Shown here: piece after piece, positions 56,916 to 63,679 of the stretch | How positions within the stretch are numbered: the first letter of the stretch is position 1 | Layout of the letters: each line of letters starts with the position of its first letter | From: Anoxybacteroides voinovskiense | GTDB lineage: Bacteria; Bacillota; Bacilli; Bacillales; Anoxybacillaceae | NCBI RefSeq assembly: GCF_014196205.1 | Contig: NZ_JACIDE010000008.1 | Span: forward strand, 88,966-152,965 | DNA: 64,000 nucleotides | Reading direction: 5' to 3' | Position numbers and translations under genes: made by a program | The notes under the pieces: generated by a model | The model's input: only the letters and a program-made list of their open reading frames with translations | Database searches by the model: none | Told to the model about the DNA's origin: nothing

Positions 56916-57466
56916 TTTATTCCTCCTTGATTCACAAACTGTACATATGTTTTCTTTTTCTCGACAATGGTTCCTGAGAAATATTGGAGAAGTGCGTCGA
57001 TGTTCATAAATGAAGGAATTGAGGTAGATTGGTGATAAAAGCGAAAACTGCTCCAGCGATAATGCTCGGGGAGATGCATCATACGTGCCTCGACAGGGTT
57101 GAGATGAATATAGCGACTGACCTCTAACATCCCTGCGTCATCGCCAATGATTTTACTGAAGTAACGCTTCTCAAACACATGACCGGTTAACCCGTAACGT
57201 GTATTATAATAGTTGGCATATCGTTTGTTAATAAGTGCCATCACTTTAGAAATGGATTCCTGTTGCGAACGGAGCTGCAAATGGAAATGATTCGTCATGA
57301 GGCAATACGAAGCGATTTCAAACGGAGTTTTTTCATGAAGCTGTTCGAGGATATGCAAAAAAGCAAGGAAATCATTCGCTTCTTTAAACAGCGGATCACG
57401 CCGATTTCCACGGCACACAATGTGGTAAAACAAACGCGGCACCCATATCCGCCTTGCTCGTCCCAC
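56912..57466 (-). CDS. REP-associated tyrosine transposase-like protein (RAYT, Y1_Tnp)
   Basis: Single-strand DNA transposase of the HUH/IS200 group. The 184-residue product starts at GTG 57466 behind AAAGGGGTG; an ATG at 57499 has no site. Motifs: YHIVCRGNRRDPLF, the HUH-type MTNHFHLQL and the catalytic-tyrosine region VSRYIHLNPVEARM. RAYTs mobilise short palindromic repeats and are usually single copy and vertically kept. Here it is translationally coupled to comM, and short repeat elements are scattered around it. Confidence 0.85.
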   Translation of the reverse strand: MGRARRIWVPRLFYHIVCRGNRRDPLFKEANDFLAFLHILEQLHEKTPFEIASYCLMTNHFHLQLRSQQESISKVMALINKRYANYYNTRYGLTGHVFEKRYFSKIIGDDAGMLEVSRYIHLNPVEARMMHLPEHYRWSSFRFYHQSTSIPSFMNIDALLQYFSGTIVEKKKTYVQFVNQGGIK

Positions 57467-57577
57467 ACCTCTCACCCCTTTTGAAGGATTTTCACACATT
57501 TCTTCGACAAAAATAGCGAAACTCCTGCATGTTCAAAGGGTTTTTTTAAACAAAACAGGAACCATCCCTCGTTCCAC

Positions 57578-57607
57578 TTGCCAAACCAACCATATCATTT
57601 GTATACT
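57578..57607 (+). promoter_or_regulatory. Putative plus-strand promoter for an antisense RNA
   Basis: TTGCCA, 18 bases, TATACT. A transcript from here would run toward, and stop within, the terminator shared with the holin-like toxin gene. Confidence 0.4.
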
Positions 57608-57635
57608 ATAAACAGATATTTCATAAAATAAAAAA

Positions 57636-57658
57636 GCTGAGCGCCGCAAACGCTCAGC
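57636..57658 (-). terminator. Minus-strand terminator
   Basis: GCTGAGCG and CGCTCAGC with a 7-base loop, followed on the minus strand by TTTTTTATTTTAT. It backs up the terminator at 57711 before the RAYT gene. Confidence 0.75.
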
Positions 57659-57710
57659 AAGCAACTACATGCCGCAAGAGGAGCGGCTGACCTTTAGCTG
57701 TGTAACAGAT

Positions 57711-57764
57711 AAAAAGAAATAACCGTTTCGCACCTTTGGTCGAGGGGGACGGTTATTTCTTTTT
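57711..57764. terminator. Bidirectional terminator at the toxin 3' end
   Basis: A perfect 16-bp stem: AAAAAGAAATAACCGT with ACGGTTATTTCTTTTT, 22-base loop. It contains the toxin stop codon and its last Lys codons, and has U-tracts in both directions. Confidence 0.85.
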
Positions 57765-57860
57765 GTTTATATAGACGACGATAGTGACCGTCAATGTTAG
57801 CATGCCGATGAACACTAAGCTGAATTGCGCAATAAGACTCAATGCTTCATACGTCGTCAT
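57753..57860 (-). CDS. Putative holin-like toxin, 35 aa (type I TA)
   Basis: Small hydrophobic peptide read as MTTYEALSLIAQFSLVFIGM and then a helix ending VVYINKKK. One membrane helix spans about 8-30, with a short N-terminal TYEALSL and a Lys tail, the layout of the putative holin-like toxin family. ATG 57860 has AGGGAGGTGGG upstream. A clear promoter (57926-57954), a leader hairpin covering the ribosome site and a shared terminator with a possible antisense RNA support a type I toxin. It would act in the cytoplasmic membrane. Confidence 0.75.
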   Translation of the reverse strand: MTTYEALSLIAQFSLVFIGMLTLTVTIVVYINKKK

Positions 57861-57864
57861 ATTC

Positions 57865-57889
57865 CCACCTCCCTCCATCAGGGAAGTGG
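57865..57889 (-). promoter_or_regulatory. Hairpin masking the toxin ribosome-binding site
   Basis: In the mRNA CCACTTCCCT pairs with AGGGAGGTGG over ten pairs (one G-U) around loop GATGG. The 3' arm is the Shine-Dalgarno sequence of the toxin, four bases before its ATG. Type I toxin mRNAs are often held untranslated in this way. Confidence 0.65.
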
Positions 57890-57925
57890 TCAACCGCCCA
57901 CCCTGCTTATGTAGTTGCTACGGAG

Positions 57926-57954
57926 ATTGTAACATTTTTCTATCACTCTCGCAA
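57926..57954 (-). promoter_or_regulatory. Sigma-A promoter of the holin-like toxin
   Basis: Minus strand TTGCGA, 17 bases, TACAAT. It predicts a start near 57919 and a leader of about 58 bases. A similar promoter block, without a toxin gene, lies near 54255-54325. Confidence 0.6.
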
Positions 57955-58010
57955 TTTCAACGACAGTTGCAACAAAAAACGCCACAGCACATCAACAAAA
58001 ATGCAGAAAA

Positions 58011-58082
58011 AGAAACAGAGAGCCACTCAATGACTCTCTGTCTCTATCAGTCTTTGGCAAGCTTCGGGGCGTGACAGGCACG
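58011..58082 (-). repeat. Terminator-bearing repeat, copy at the relE 3' end
   Basis: Minus-strand order: GCGTGCCTGTCACGCCCC soon after the toxin stop, then GAAGCTTGCC spacer, then ACAGAGAG (58034-58041) with CTCTCTGT (58015-58022) and TTTCTTTTTC. It should act as the terminator of the RelE/ParE operon. Confidence 0.8.
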
Positions 58083-58092
58083 CTGCCAGCCG

Positions 58093-58464
58093 CTATCCCA
58101 TTTCCATGAAGAATTTTTGTAAACGTTCCGCAGCCATTCGATATGCCTTTTCCTTATCACGAGGACCTATCGCAATTATTTCCATTCTTATCGGCTGTCC
58201 TTCAACCGGGCGATAAATAATTCTAATATTTAGTGACTTCGACTTAATCTTTGCAAAACCATGCAAGTCCCCATGTAGCGATTCAGCAACTCCATCCGGC
58301 TTAAATAGGGAACCTTGCTTTGCCCTTCTTAAAATTTCTAACAAAATGGTTTGTCTATGTCCTTTATTAATCGCTTTAATATCTTGCTTTACATCCTCAA
58401 CAAACCTCAGTTCAACATTATATTTTTCTAAAATAAGCTCCTGCAAATCTTCAAGAGTTTTCAC
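58093..58464 (-). CDS. RelE/ParE-superfamily toxin
   Basis: A 123-residue basic protein. An N-terminal helical extension (1-22) precedes the RelE/ParE fold: VELRFVEDVKQDIKAINKG, a middle with LHGDLHGFAKIKSKSLNIRI, and IYRPVEGQPIRMEIIAIGPRDKEKAY. RelE members cleave mRNA on ribosomes, while ParE members attack gyrase. The C-terminal R-D-K-E-KAY fits the RelE/YafQ side better. GTG 58464 follows the antitoxin stop by one base, with AGAGGAAG upstream. Confidence 0.82.
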   Translation of the reverse strand: MKTLEDLQELILEKYNVELRFVEDVKQDIKAINKGHRQTILLEILRRAKQGSLFKPDGVAESLHGDLHGFAKIKSKSLNIRIIYRPVEGQPIRMEIIAIGPRDKEKAYRMAAERLQKFFMEMG

Positions 58465-58465
58465 A

Positions 58466-58855
58466 TCAATCTTCCTCTAATAATTTCATTAATTCGTCTA
58501 CATTAATATCTGCTTCATCAAAAATATCTGATAAAGTTTGATTTACAGGTTTATTCTTACGTGCATATGCCTCTTCCATAACGATTTGATCAAGTGCTTC
58601 TTCTACAACTTCTTTTATTTGAAGCAACTGCTCAAAATAATCTATGTCAACAACTACAGCCAGTGCATCTTTCTTTTTTGCATTTTGAATAACAAATACT
58701 TCATCTGAGACTCCATTTGAAAAACGATCAAGTATCTCTGATAATTTTTTTGTTCTAGAAAGATCCGTAACACTTAAAACATTCGTCTTCAAAAAATTCA
58801 ATGTGTTTGTATTGGCAATAGGATATTGTTCTTTTGTCAATGTATGAACACCCAC
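58466..58855 (-). CDS. Phd/YefM-like antitoxin
   Basis: A 129-residue acidic protein. GTG 58855 is chosen because AGGAGG lies seven bases upstream. The Phd/YefM-like DNA-binding part is NVLSVTDLSRTKKLSEILDR followed by EVFVIQNAKKKDALAVVVDI. The toxin-binding tail is very acidic and ends VDELMKLLEED. First gene of a two-gene operon with the toxin. It probably represses its own promoter, but I could not see a clear operator. Confidence 0.8.
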   Translation of the reverse strand: MGVHTLTKEQYPIANTNTLNFLKTNVLSVTDLSRTKKLSEILDRFSNGVSDEVFVIQNAKKKDALAVVVDIDYFEQLLQIKEVVEEALDQIVMEEAYARKNKPVNQTLSDIFDEADINVDELMKLLEED

Positions 58856-58967
58856 TTTCCATCCTCCTTTCTTTAGTATATGCATTATTATCTATATTAT
58901 ACACATAAATTTACACAAAAAACAACACATTTATTACCTATATTCCATTTGTTAATACATTAATTCT

Positions 58968-59312
58968 TCACATTCCTAACATATTTTGGGGCGTGACTGT
59001 CCACCTATTCAATGGATGATTATGCACCACTAAAATCGACGCTACATTTGCGAAAATTGCCGACTTAAACACCTCCCTTGGATGCACAATGCTTGCATTC
59101 AAACTCCCAACGTGGCACACGTGGATGGCTGTCGGTTGATTTTTCGTGTCCAAACAAACGACGACAAACTTCTCCCGATCCGCATCCACCAGAAACGGCT
59201 TCAACAGCTTATACGCATCCTCTGGAGACTGAACTCGCCGCTCCCTGTACAACACACTCCCCTCCCGAACGAGCTTCAGGCTCACAATGTTCACGCGCTT
59301 TGCAGACTGCAT
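58968..59312 (-). pseudogene. RadC-like JAB-domain gene, truncated copy 1
   Basis: ATG 59312 with AGGAGGG upstream gives 114 residues: [66 protein letters not shown] and LVVHNHP. RadC/JAB metal sites need H-x-H-P with a following S..D. After HNHP the sequence leaves the family and runs into a GTCACGCCCC repeat tail (58988-58997), so the Asp is missing. It is probably inactive. The 5' part and upstream region are duplicated at 63131-63604. Confidence 0.8.
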
Positions 59313-59417
59313 TCTATTCCCTCCTAAAATAAAAATCGCCCCCATTCCTTGAGAGGAATGGAGGCATTCGTTCAAGGGTATAATATATGTTTCAAATCAT
59401 GTTTGATGCAAAAAAAA

Positions 59418-59490
59418 AAACAGAGAGCCGTATGACTCTCTGTCTCTACCAATCTTCGACAATCTTCGGGGCGTGACTGTGACAGGCATG
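59418..59490 (-). repeat. Terminator-bearing repeat upstream of radC copy 1
   Basis: Minus-strand order: GCCTGTCACAGTCACGCCCC, GAAGATTGTCGAAGATTGG, then ACAGAGAG-loop-CTCTCTGT with a run of eleven T. It follows the nuclease gene by about 80 bases and could terminate that operon. Confidence 0.8.
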
Positions 59491-59569
59491 CAACCCACTT
59501 TTATTTTGCAATAAACATCTGTGAGCATTCATGCCATTCACCTTAGCAAGACTCTTTGCATTTTGAAAA

Positions 59570-60409
59570 TCAGAAAGTGATTTCTCGAATAATAATTGTT
59601 TCAAGTTCTTTATCAAAACCTTGTTTTTCTCTTCGAAAAGACTTCTCAAAAGCATCAGGGTTTTTTATTAATTTCACTTTATCAAATATAAACAGGAAAA
59701 GATGATCGGCTTTATAATGAAATGAATCTGCGCCTAACTCTTCCGTCAATTTACGTTCAGTCATGTTTTCCCTTGTGCATTTAATCTCAATTACAATTCC
59801 ATATTCATCTAGTATGATATCATATCTTACGGAAGCGTAACCAGCATCATCCACAACCTCAAATCTAGCATCTGGAAATATTGGTTTGATTAGCGAATAT
59901 AGTATCCGCTGAACATCGTACTCATTTCCAATCTTAATCTTGTCTAAATCTTCCTTTTTGATCGTACCATTACCATGAACTTTATTTTGATACATTGCCT
60001 CAATGTGTTTATGAAAATTCTTTAAAATCTTTCGGATAATTGTTACAGCTATTGTTTTGTCTATATGATCCTCAGCACTTTTCTCTGGTAAGTATTTACC
60101 GGACTCAACGTCAGATTTTAATTTACTCAAAATATCTCTACTTTTTTGAAGAGCTTCTCCGACTTTACTAATAGTGTCCGCTCTCGAGAATTTATTTGGA
60201 ACCACTTTCGTTTCAATCAGAAAATCTTTACTTATCAATGGTTTAGAAAAATTTTCACTCAACGTTCTCCTTACATCGTTCCTCCAAGCGTTAAAAGAGT
60301 CATAAACATCTTGCTTTTGCTCATAGAGGCTTATAAGTTTTTCGAGATCATCTATTCTTTCATTTATTTTTTTTATAACTATATCCGGCTCTTTTCGAAT
60401 CATCGACAT
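59570..60409 (-). CDS. DpnII/MboI-type PD-(D/E)XK nuclease-like protein
   Basis: A 279-residue protein. The N-terminal half is helical (coiled coil about 8-35, then 65-150). The C-terminal half (about 165-279) is a restriction-endonuclease-like domain: RYDIILDEYGIVIEIKCTRE gives the D...E-x-K site, followed by KLTEELGADSFHYKADHLFL and FIFDK, as in the DpnII/MboI REase group of conflict systems. No methyltransferase is near, so it is not an ordinary restriction enzyme. It lies 18 bp after the ATPase gene and is AT-richer than its surroundings. I infer that it is the effector of a two-gene defence system. Confidence 0.72.
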   Translation of the reverse strand: MSMIRKEPDIVIKKINERIDDLEKLISLYEQKQDVYDSFNAWRNDVRRTLSENFSKPLISKDFLIETKVVPNKFSRADTISKVGEALQKSRDILSKLKSDVESGKYLPEKSAEDHIDKTIAVTIIRKILKNFHKHIEAMYQNKVHGNGTIKKEDLDKIKIGNEYDVQRILYSLIKPIFPDARFEVVDDAGYASVRYDIILDEYGIVIEIKCTRENMTERKLTEELGADSFHYKADHLFLFIFDKVKLIKNPDAFEKSFRREKQGFDKELETIIIREITF

Positions 60410-60427
60410 ATAAATCCCCCTTCACGA

Positions 60428-61633
60428 TCAATAAGTAGCCCATCTTAAAAAGAACAGGAACAGGGGATCTAGAATGAATATTTGATTATCTTTCCATTCA
60501 AAGACTTGATAAATAGGCTCACTAGAAAACATGATATCATGCAATTTTTGAAGAGAATCTCTAATCTTGTTCTTCTCGATTTTTTCCTTTGAATTAATTA
60601 CTAGCAGCTGATCGATTCTCTCTTTCATTTCGTCCACTGACAGGCTAACAACAGGTGGATTTTGAGCAATTGCTTTTAATAAAATATGATAAATATCCGC
60701 TTTTTCTCCATTTTTTAATTGATATTTTTTTCTTTCTTGTCCCCTTGTGGATGGACCGGCCATTAACTTTTTCACCACTTCTTGATACGGTAAGTTAATA
60801 GTAGTGAACCGATAACTTTCTTCCAATTTTTTTTCGTCATTTATTTCCTTTATACTTTCATTTTCATCAATATTTAAAATAAGTGACAGATTCAAACAAA
60901 TTGACTGCATTAGCTGTGGAGATGTAAGGCTTTCTAAAGCCATTTTCGAAGCCAATTCATCACTTATTTTGATGCCAAGCTGCTCAAAACCAGTAATCGC
61001 AATTTCCTTTAACTCATCTTCTTGCCATGGTTCGATATTAATTAAATTTAATCTGCCGCTCAAATCTGGATTTTTCCTAATGGCGTCATCCGCTCTATGA
61101 GGTAGTGATATAACCACAGCTTTAAATTCTCTTCTAATGGCATCTTTTAATTGATAAGCGATATCTAACTGCACCTCTTCAGGAGCATAATGGAAATCAT
61201 CTAGAACTAACACAAGGTTACTTTTTTTAAAAAATTCAATCACCTTATCCTTGTTTGATCCATACTTTTCTCGAGTAGAAAATGATTTATCTTCTGGACT
61301 ATTATCAGTGCCTTTTAGTACAGTCGTTTCTGAGTATTCTCCTTCAAGAGGCAAACCAACTTTATTTGCAACAACTTCCCAAAAGTCTTTTGCATTTTTA
61401 AAATCACTACCTGTTAAAGAAACCATATTTTGCGGTTCGATCACTTTCTCACATAAAACAGTCTTCCCTGTTTTAGATGGACCAATAATGGACGTTAAAT
61501 ATCCCGGTGTATTAAGAGCTTGCTTCAAACGTGTTTCATACGTAAAACCGAAACCCGAAGACTTTCTAGAAACGTATGTGTATTTCGGAAATGATCCCGG
61601 TTTGAACACTTCATTAGAACGAAGCTTTCTCAA
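60428..61633 (-). CDS. AAA/STAND-type P-loop ATPase paired with the nuclease
   Basis: The 401-residue product starts at TTG 61633, seven bases after AAAAGGAGGG; an ATG inside that spacer meets a stop at once. The P-loop domain (about 25-245) has Walker A IIGPSKTGKTVL, Walker B LVLVLDDFHYAPEE and a possible sensor ISLPHRADD. Helical segments follow. A C-terminal winged-helix-like part (about 310-401) ends NQIFILDPLFLFFLRWATY, like archaeal-type ATPases of the STAND/MNS group. Probable sensor or switch for the nuclease encoded next. No membrane segment. Confidence 0.72.
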   Translation of the reverse strand: MRKLRSNEVFKPGSFPKYTYVSRKSSGFGFTYETRLKQALNTPGYLTSIIGPSKTGKTVLCEKVIEPQNMVSLTGSDFKNAKDFWEVVANKVGLPLEGEYSETTVLKGTDNSPEDKSFSTREKYGSNKDKVIEFFKKSNLVLVLDDFHYAPEEVQLDIAYQLKDAIRREFKAVVISLPHRADDAIRKNPDLSGRLNLINIEPWQEDELKEIAITGFEQLGIKISDELASKMALESLTSPQLMQSICLNLSLILNIDENESIKEINDEKKLEESYRFTTINLPYQEVVKKLMAGPSTRGQERKKYQLKNGEKADIYHILLKAIAQNPPVVSLSVDEMKERIDQLLVINSKEKIEKNKIRDSLQKLHDIMFSSEPIYQVFEWKDNQIFILDPLFLFFLRWATY

Positions 61634-61677
61634 ACCATATCCCTCCTTTTCACACCTTTATATATCTTAATACTAAT

Positions 61678-61706
61678 ATTTTAACCTAATCATCACTAAT
61701 TTTAAA
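61678..61706 (-). promoter_or_regulatory. Putative promoter of the ATPase-nuclease operon
   Basis: Minus strand TTTAAA, 17 bases, TAAAAT. It gives a leader of about 40 bases before the TTG start. The region is so AT-rich that chance matches are likely. Confidence 0.35.
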
Positions 61707-61779
61707 CATAATAATATAAAAAAAGACCTTTATAGACCTTTTTGTACTTTTCACGGCCTTTTTATTGATGTTAGTTTAG

Positions 61780-61843
61780 ATTATAGACACAACGAATAGA
61801 GAAATGTATAGTAAATCTATCAATGATGAGGAGTGTCTATAAT
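61780..61843. repeat. 11-bp inverted repeat before the IS3 remnant
   Basis: ATTATAGACAC (61780-61790) and GTGTCTATAAT (61833-61843) are exact inverse complements 42 bases apart. The right arm overlaps the orfA start. It could be an operator or part of the IS end. Confidence 0.5.
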
Positions 61844-62726
61844 GACAAGACGTTTTGATAAAGAATTCAAAATACATGCCGTACAATTAGTGGTCGAGGA
61901 AGGAAAAGCGGTCGCTCAAACCGCAAGACAACTCGATATTTCGCCAAAAACTCTTCATAAATGGGTCGCAGATTATAAAAAAGATGCCGAACATAGTTTT
62001 GTCGGAAGTGGAAACCTCAAACCAGAAGATCAAGAAAAGCGCGAACTCCAAAAACGCATCAGTGACCTTGAGGAGGAAAACGCTATTTCAAAAAAGACCA
62101 TGAGCATCTTCGCCAAAAACCAGAAATTCATACGCATAGAAAGGAGTTTCGCGTGGCGAAGATGTGTGAAGTCTTAGGCGTTTCAAGAAGTGGATACTAT
62201 GCTTGGCTCAAACGGCCGGAGAGCCAACAAAAGAAAAGACTGGAAGCGCTGAAAAAGCAAATCAGATTCAAGCGAAACATGCGGCAGTCCAAAAATCACA
62301 AAAATCCTTCAGAAACAAGGGATCGAGGTATCTCAAAAAACGGTCGCCAGAATTATGAAAGATGGGAACATTCGTTCAAAAACAAAGAAAAAATATAAGA
62401 CAACCACGAACTCGAAGCATCATTGGCCTGTGTACCCCAACTGATTGAATCAGCAGTTTGAAGTGAATGAGCCGAATCAAGTATGGGTGGCGGATATAAC
62501 GTATATTTGGACGAAAGAAGGCTGGCTGTATTTAGCATCCATCATGGATTTGTTTTCTCGTAAAATTGTAGGATGGCATCTTTCCGAGCGCATGACAAAG
62601 GAGTTAGTGAGCAAAGCATTCCAACGAGCCATCCATCGGCGAAATCCTCAACCTGGTCTGATTCACCATTCGGATCAAGGGAGCCAGTATGCATCGAATG
62701 AATACCAAGCCATGTTGAGGCAATAC
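61842..62726 (+). pseudogene. IS3-family transposase remnant (orfA/orfB)
   Basis: orfA (61842-62177) has the HTH region MTRRFDKEFKIHAVQLVVEE through TLHKWVADYKK and a leucine-zipper-like end. orfB appears in pieces: [20 protein letters not shown], a frame change, [20 protein letters not shown], an in-frame TGA near 62440, then [14 protein letters not shown] and [13 protein letters not shown]. The first two catalytic Asp residues are present. The gene stops at EYQAMLRQY, before the Glu, where the element at 62727 begins. The orfA-orfB frame change may be programmed, but the others are damage. Confidence 0.85.
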
Positions 62727-63048
62727 TGTAAATTAGCACGTTATTTCGGAACAAAATGGCCATTTTTTTGCAAATTCAAACGGGTTTTTGCGCGTTAATC
62801 CAGCAAAAATCTGGAGTATTGTGCAAATTTCCTCCCTTCTCTTTACAGAAAAACCGTTTGGTGGCTTGACATGGAGCCTCTGCGGACATGTTTTCTAGCG
62901 AAAGGGGCGAGCAGGAGCCCTTGTTTCGCTAGGCAACTAGCCTAATATGTCCGCCACTCCATGTAAAGCCTGTGCTTCTGATTTTGTAAATATATTCCAA
63001 TATGAAATAATTAGCTAATGTGCAAAACAAATAATTTGCAAATTTACA
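62727..63048. mobile_element. 322-bp MITE-like element with imperfect terminal inverted repeats
   Basis: Left end TGTAAATTAGCACGTTATTT and right end (minus strand) TGTAAATTTGCAAATTATTT match at 17 of 20 bases. Inside, bases 62869-62964 fold into a nested hairpin: ACATGGAG/CTCCATGT, GCGGACAT/ATGTCCGC, CTAGCGAAA/TTTCGCTAG, GGGC/GCCC. No reading frame of note. The left flank is the IS3 transposase and the right flank is radC copy 2, so the flanks are unrelated. It may be a MITE or the fused ends of a lost IS. Confidence 0.6.
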
Positions 63049-63439
63049 ACATTCAATCCCGACAATTCTCCCTGCCTCGACGAGCCTTCTCGTCACGTCA
63101 ATGTCTTCCCTTGACGGTGTCGGGTCGGTCGATGGATGATTGTGCGCCACTAACACCGACGCCGCGTTTGCCAAAATCGCCGACTTGAACACCTCGCGTG
63201 GATGAACAATGCTTGCATTCAAACTCCCGACATGGCAGACGTGGATGGCAGCCGGCAGCCGGCTGATTTTTCGTGTCCAAACAAACGACGACAAACACCT
63301 CCCGATCCGCATCGGCAAGAAACGGCTTCAACAACTGATACGCATCCTCCGGCGACTGAACGCGCCGCCCCCTGTACAACACACTCCCCTCCCGAACGAG
63401 CTTCAAGCTCACAATGTTCACGCGCTTTGCAGACTGCAT
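63049..63439 (-). pseudogene. RadC-like JAB-domain gene, frameshifted and interrupted copy 2
   Basis: ATG 63439 behind AGGAGGG. The start MQSAKRVNIVSLKLVREGSV and [15 protein letters not shown] match copy 1. A tandem 7-bp duplication (GGCAGCC at 63247-63253 and 63254-63260, plus-strand view) shifts the frame after KNQPAA. The other frame then continues with AIHVCHV and the full JAMM segment [15 protein letters not shown] up to GRIVGIE, where the MITE-like element cuts it off. It is inactive as it stands. Confidence 0.82.
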
Positions 63440-63539
63440 ACGACTCCCTCCTAAAATAAAAATCGCCCCTGTTCCAAAACGAAACAGAGGCGTTCAAAAG
63501 TATAATATATGTTTCAAATGCTGGTTGATGCGGAAAAAA

Positions 63540-63606
63540 AGAAACAGAGAGCCGTTCAGTAGCTCTCTGTCTCTACCAATCTTCGACAATCTTCGGGGCG
63601 TGACAG
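63540..63606 (-). repeat. Terminator-bearing repeat upstream of radC copy 2
   Basis: CTGTCACGCCCCGAAGATTG, the TCGAAGATTGGTAGAG spacer, then ACAGAGAG (63563-63570 complement) with CTCTCTGT and TTTCTTTTTTT. Nearly identical to the copy at 59418. Its other edge abuts sequence before the IS3 orfA at 63680. Confidence 0.8.
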
Positions 63607-63679
63607 TGGAGTGAGCCTTTAAAAGTAGACATGTATAAATCGGGAAAAAGATGTCCATACAGAAGACAGGAAGGAGCCG

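Larger units (their letters stand above)
57614..57765 (+). ncRNA. Candidate antisense (antitoxin) RNA of the holin-like toxin
   Basis: Inferred transcript of about 150 bases from the promoter at 57578 to the T-run at 57760-57764. It would be complementary to the 3' end of the toxin mRNA, including its last codons. The txpA/RatA pair of B. subtilis has this 3'-overlap geometry. No sequence match to RatA is claimed. Confidence 0.35.

Noticed and set aside
59570..61633. Ordinary type II restriction-modification system
   Set aside because: The nuclease resembles the DpnII/MboI group, but no DNA methyltransferase is encoded nearby and the partner is an ATPase.
61842..62177. All IS3 frame changes as programmed frameshifting
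   Set aside because: Only the orfA/orfB change could be programmed. The later change, the in-frame TGA and the missing C-terminus show a dead element.
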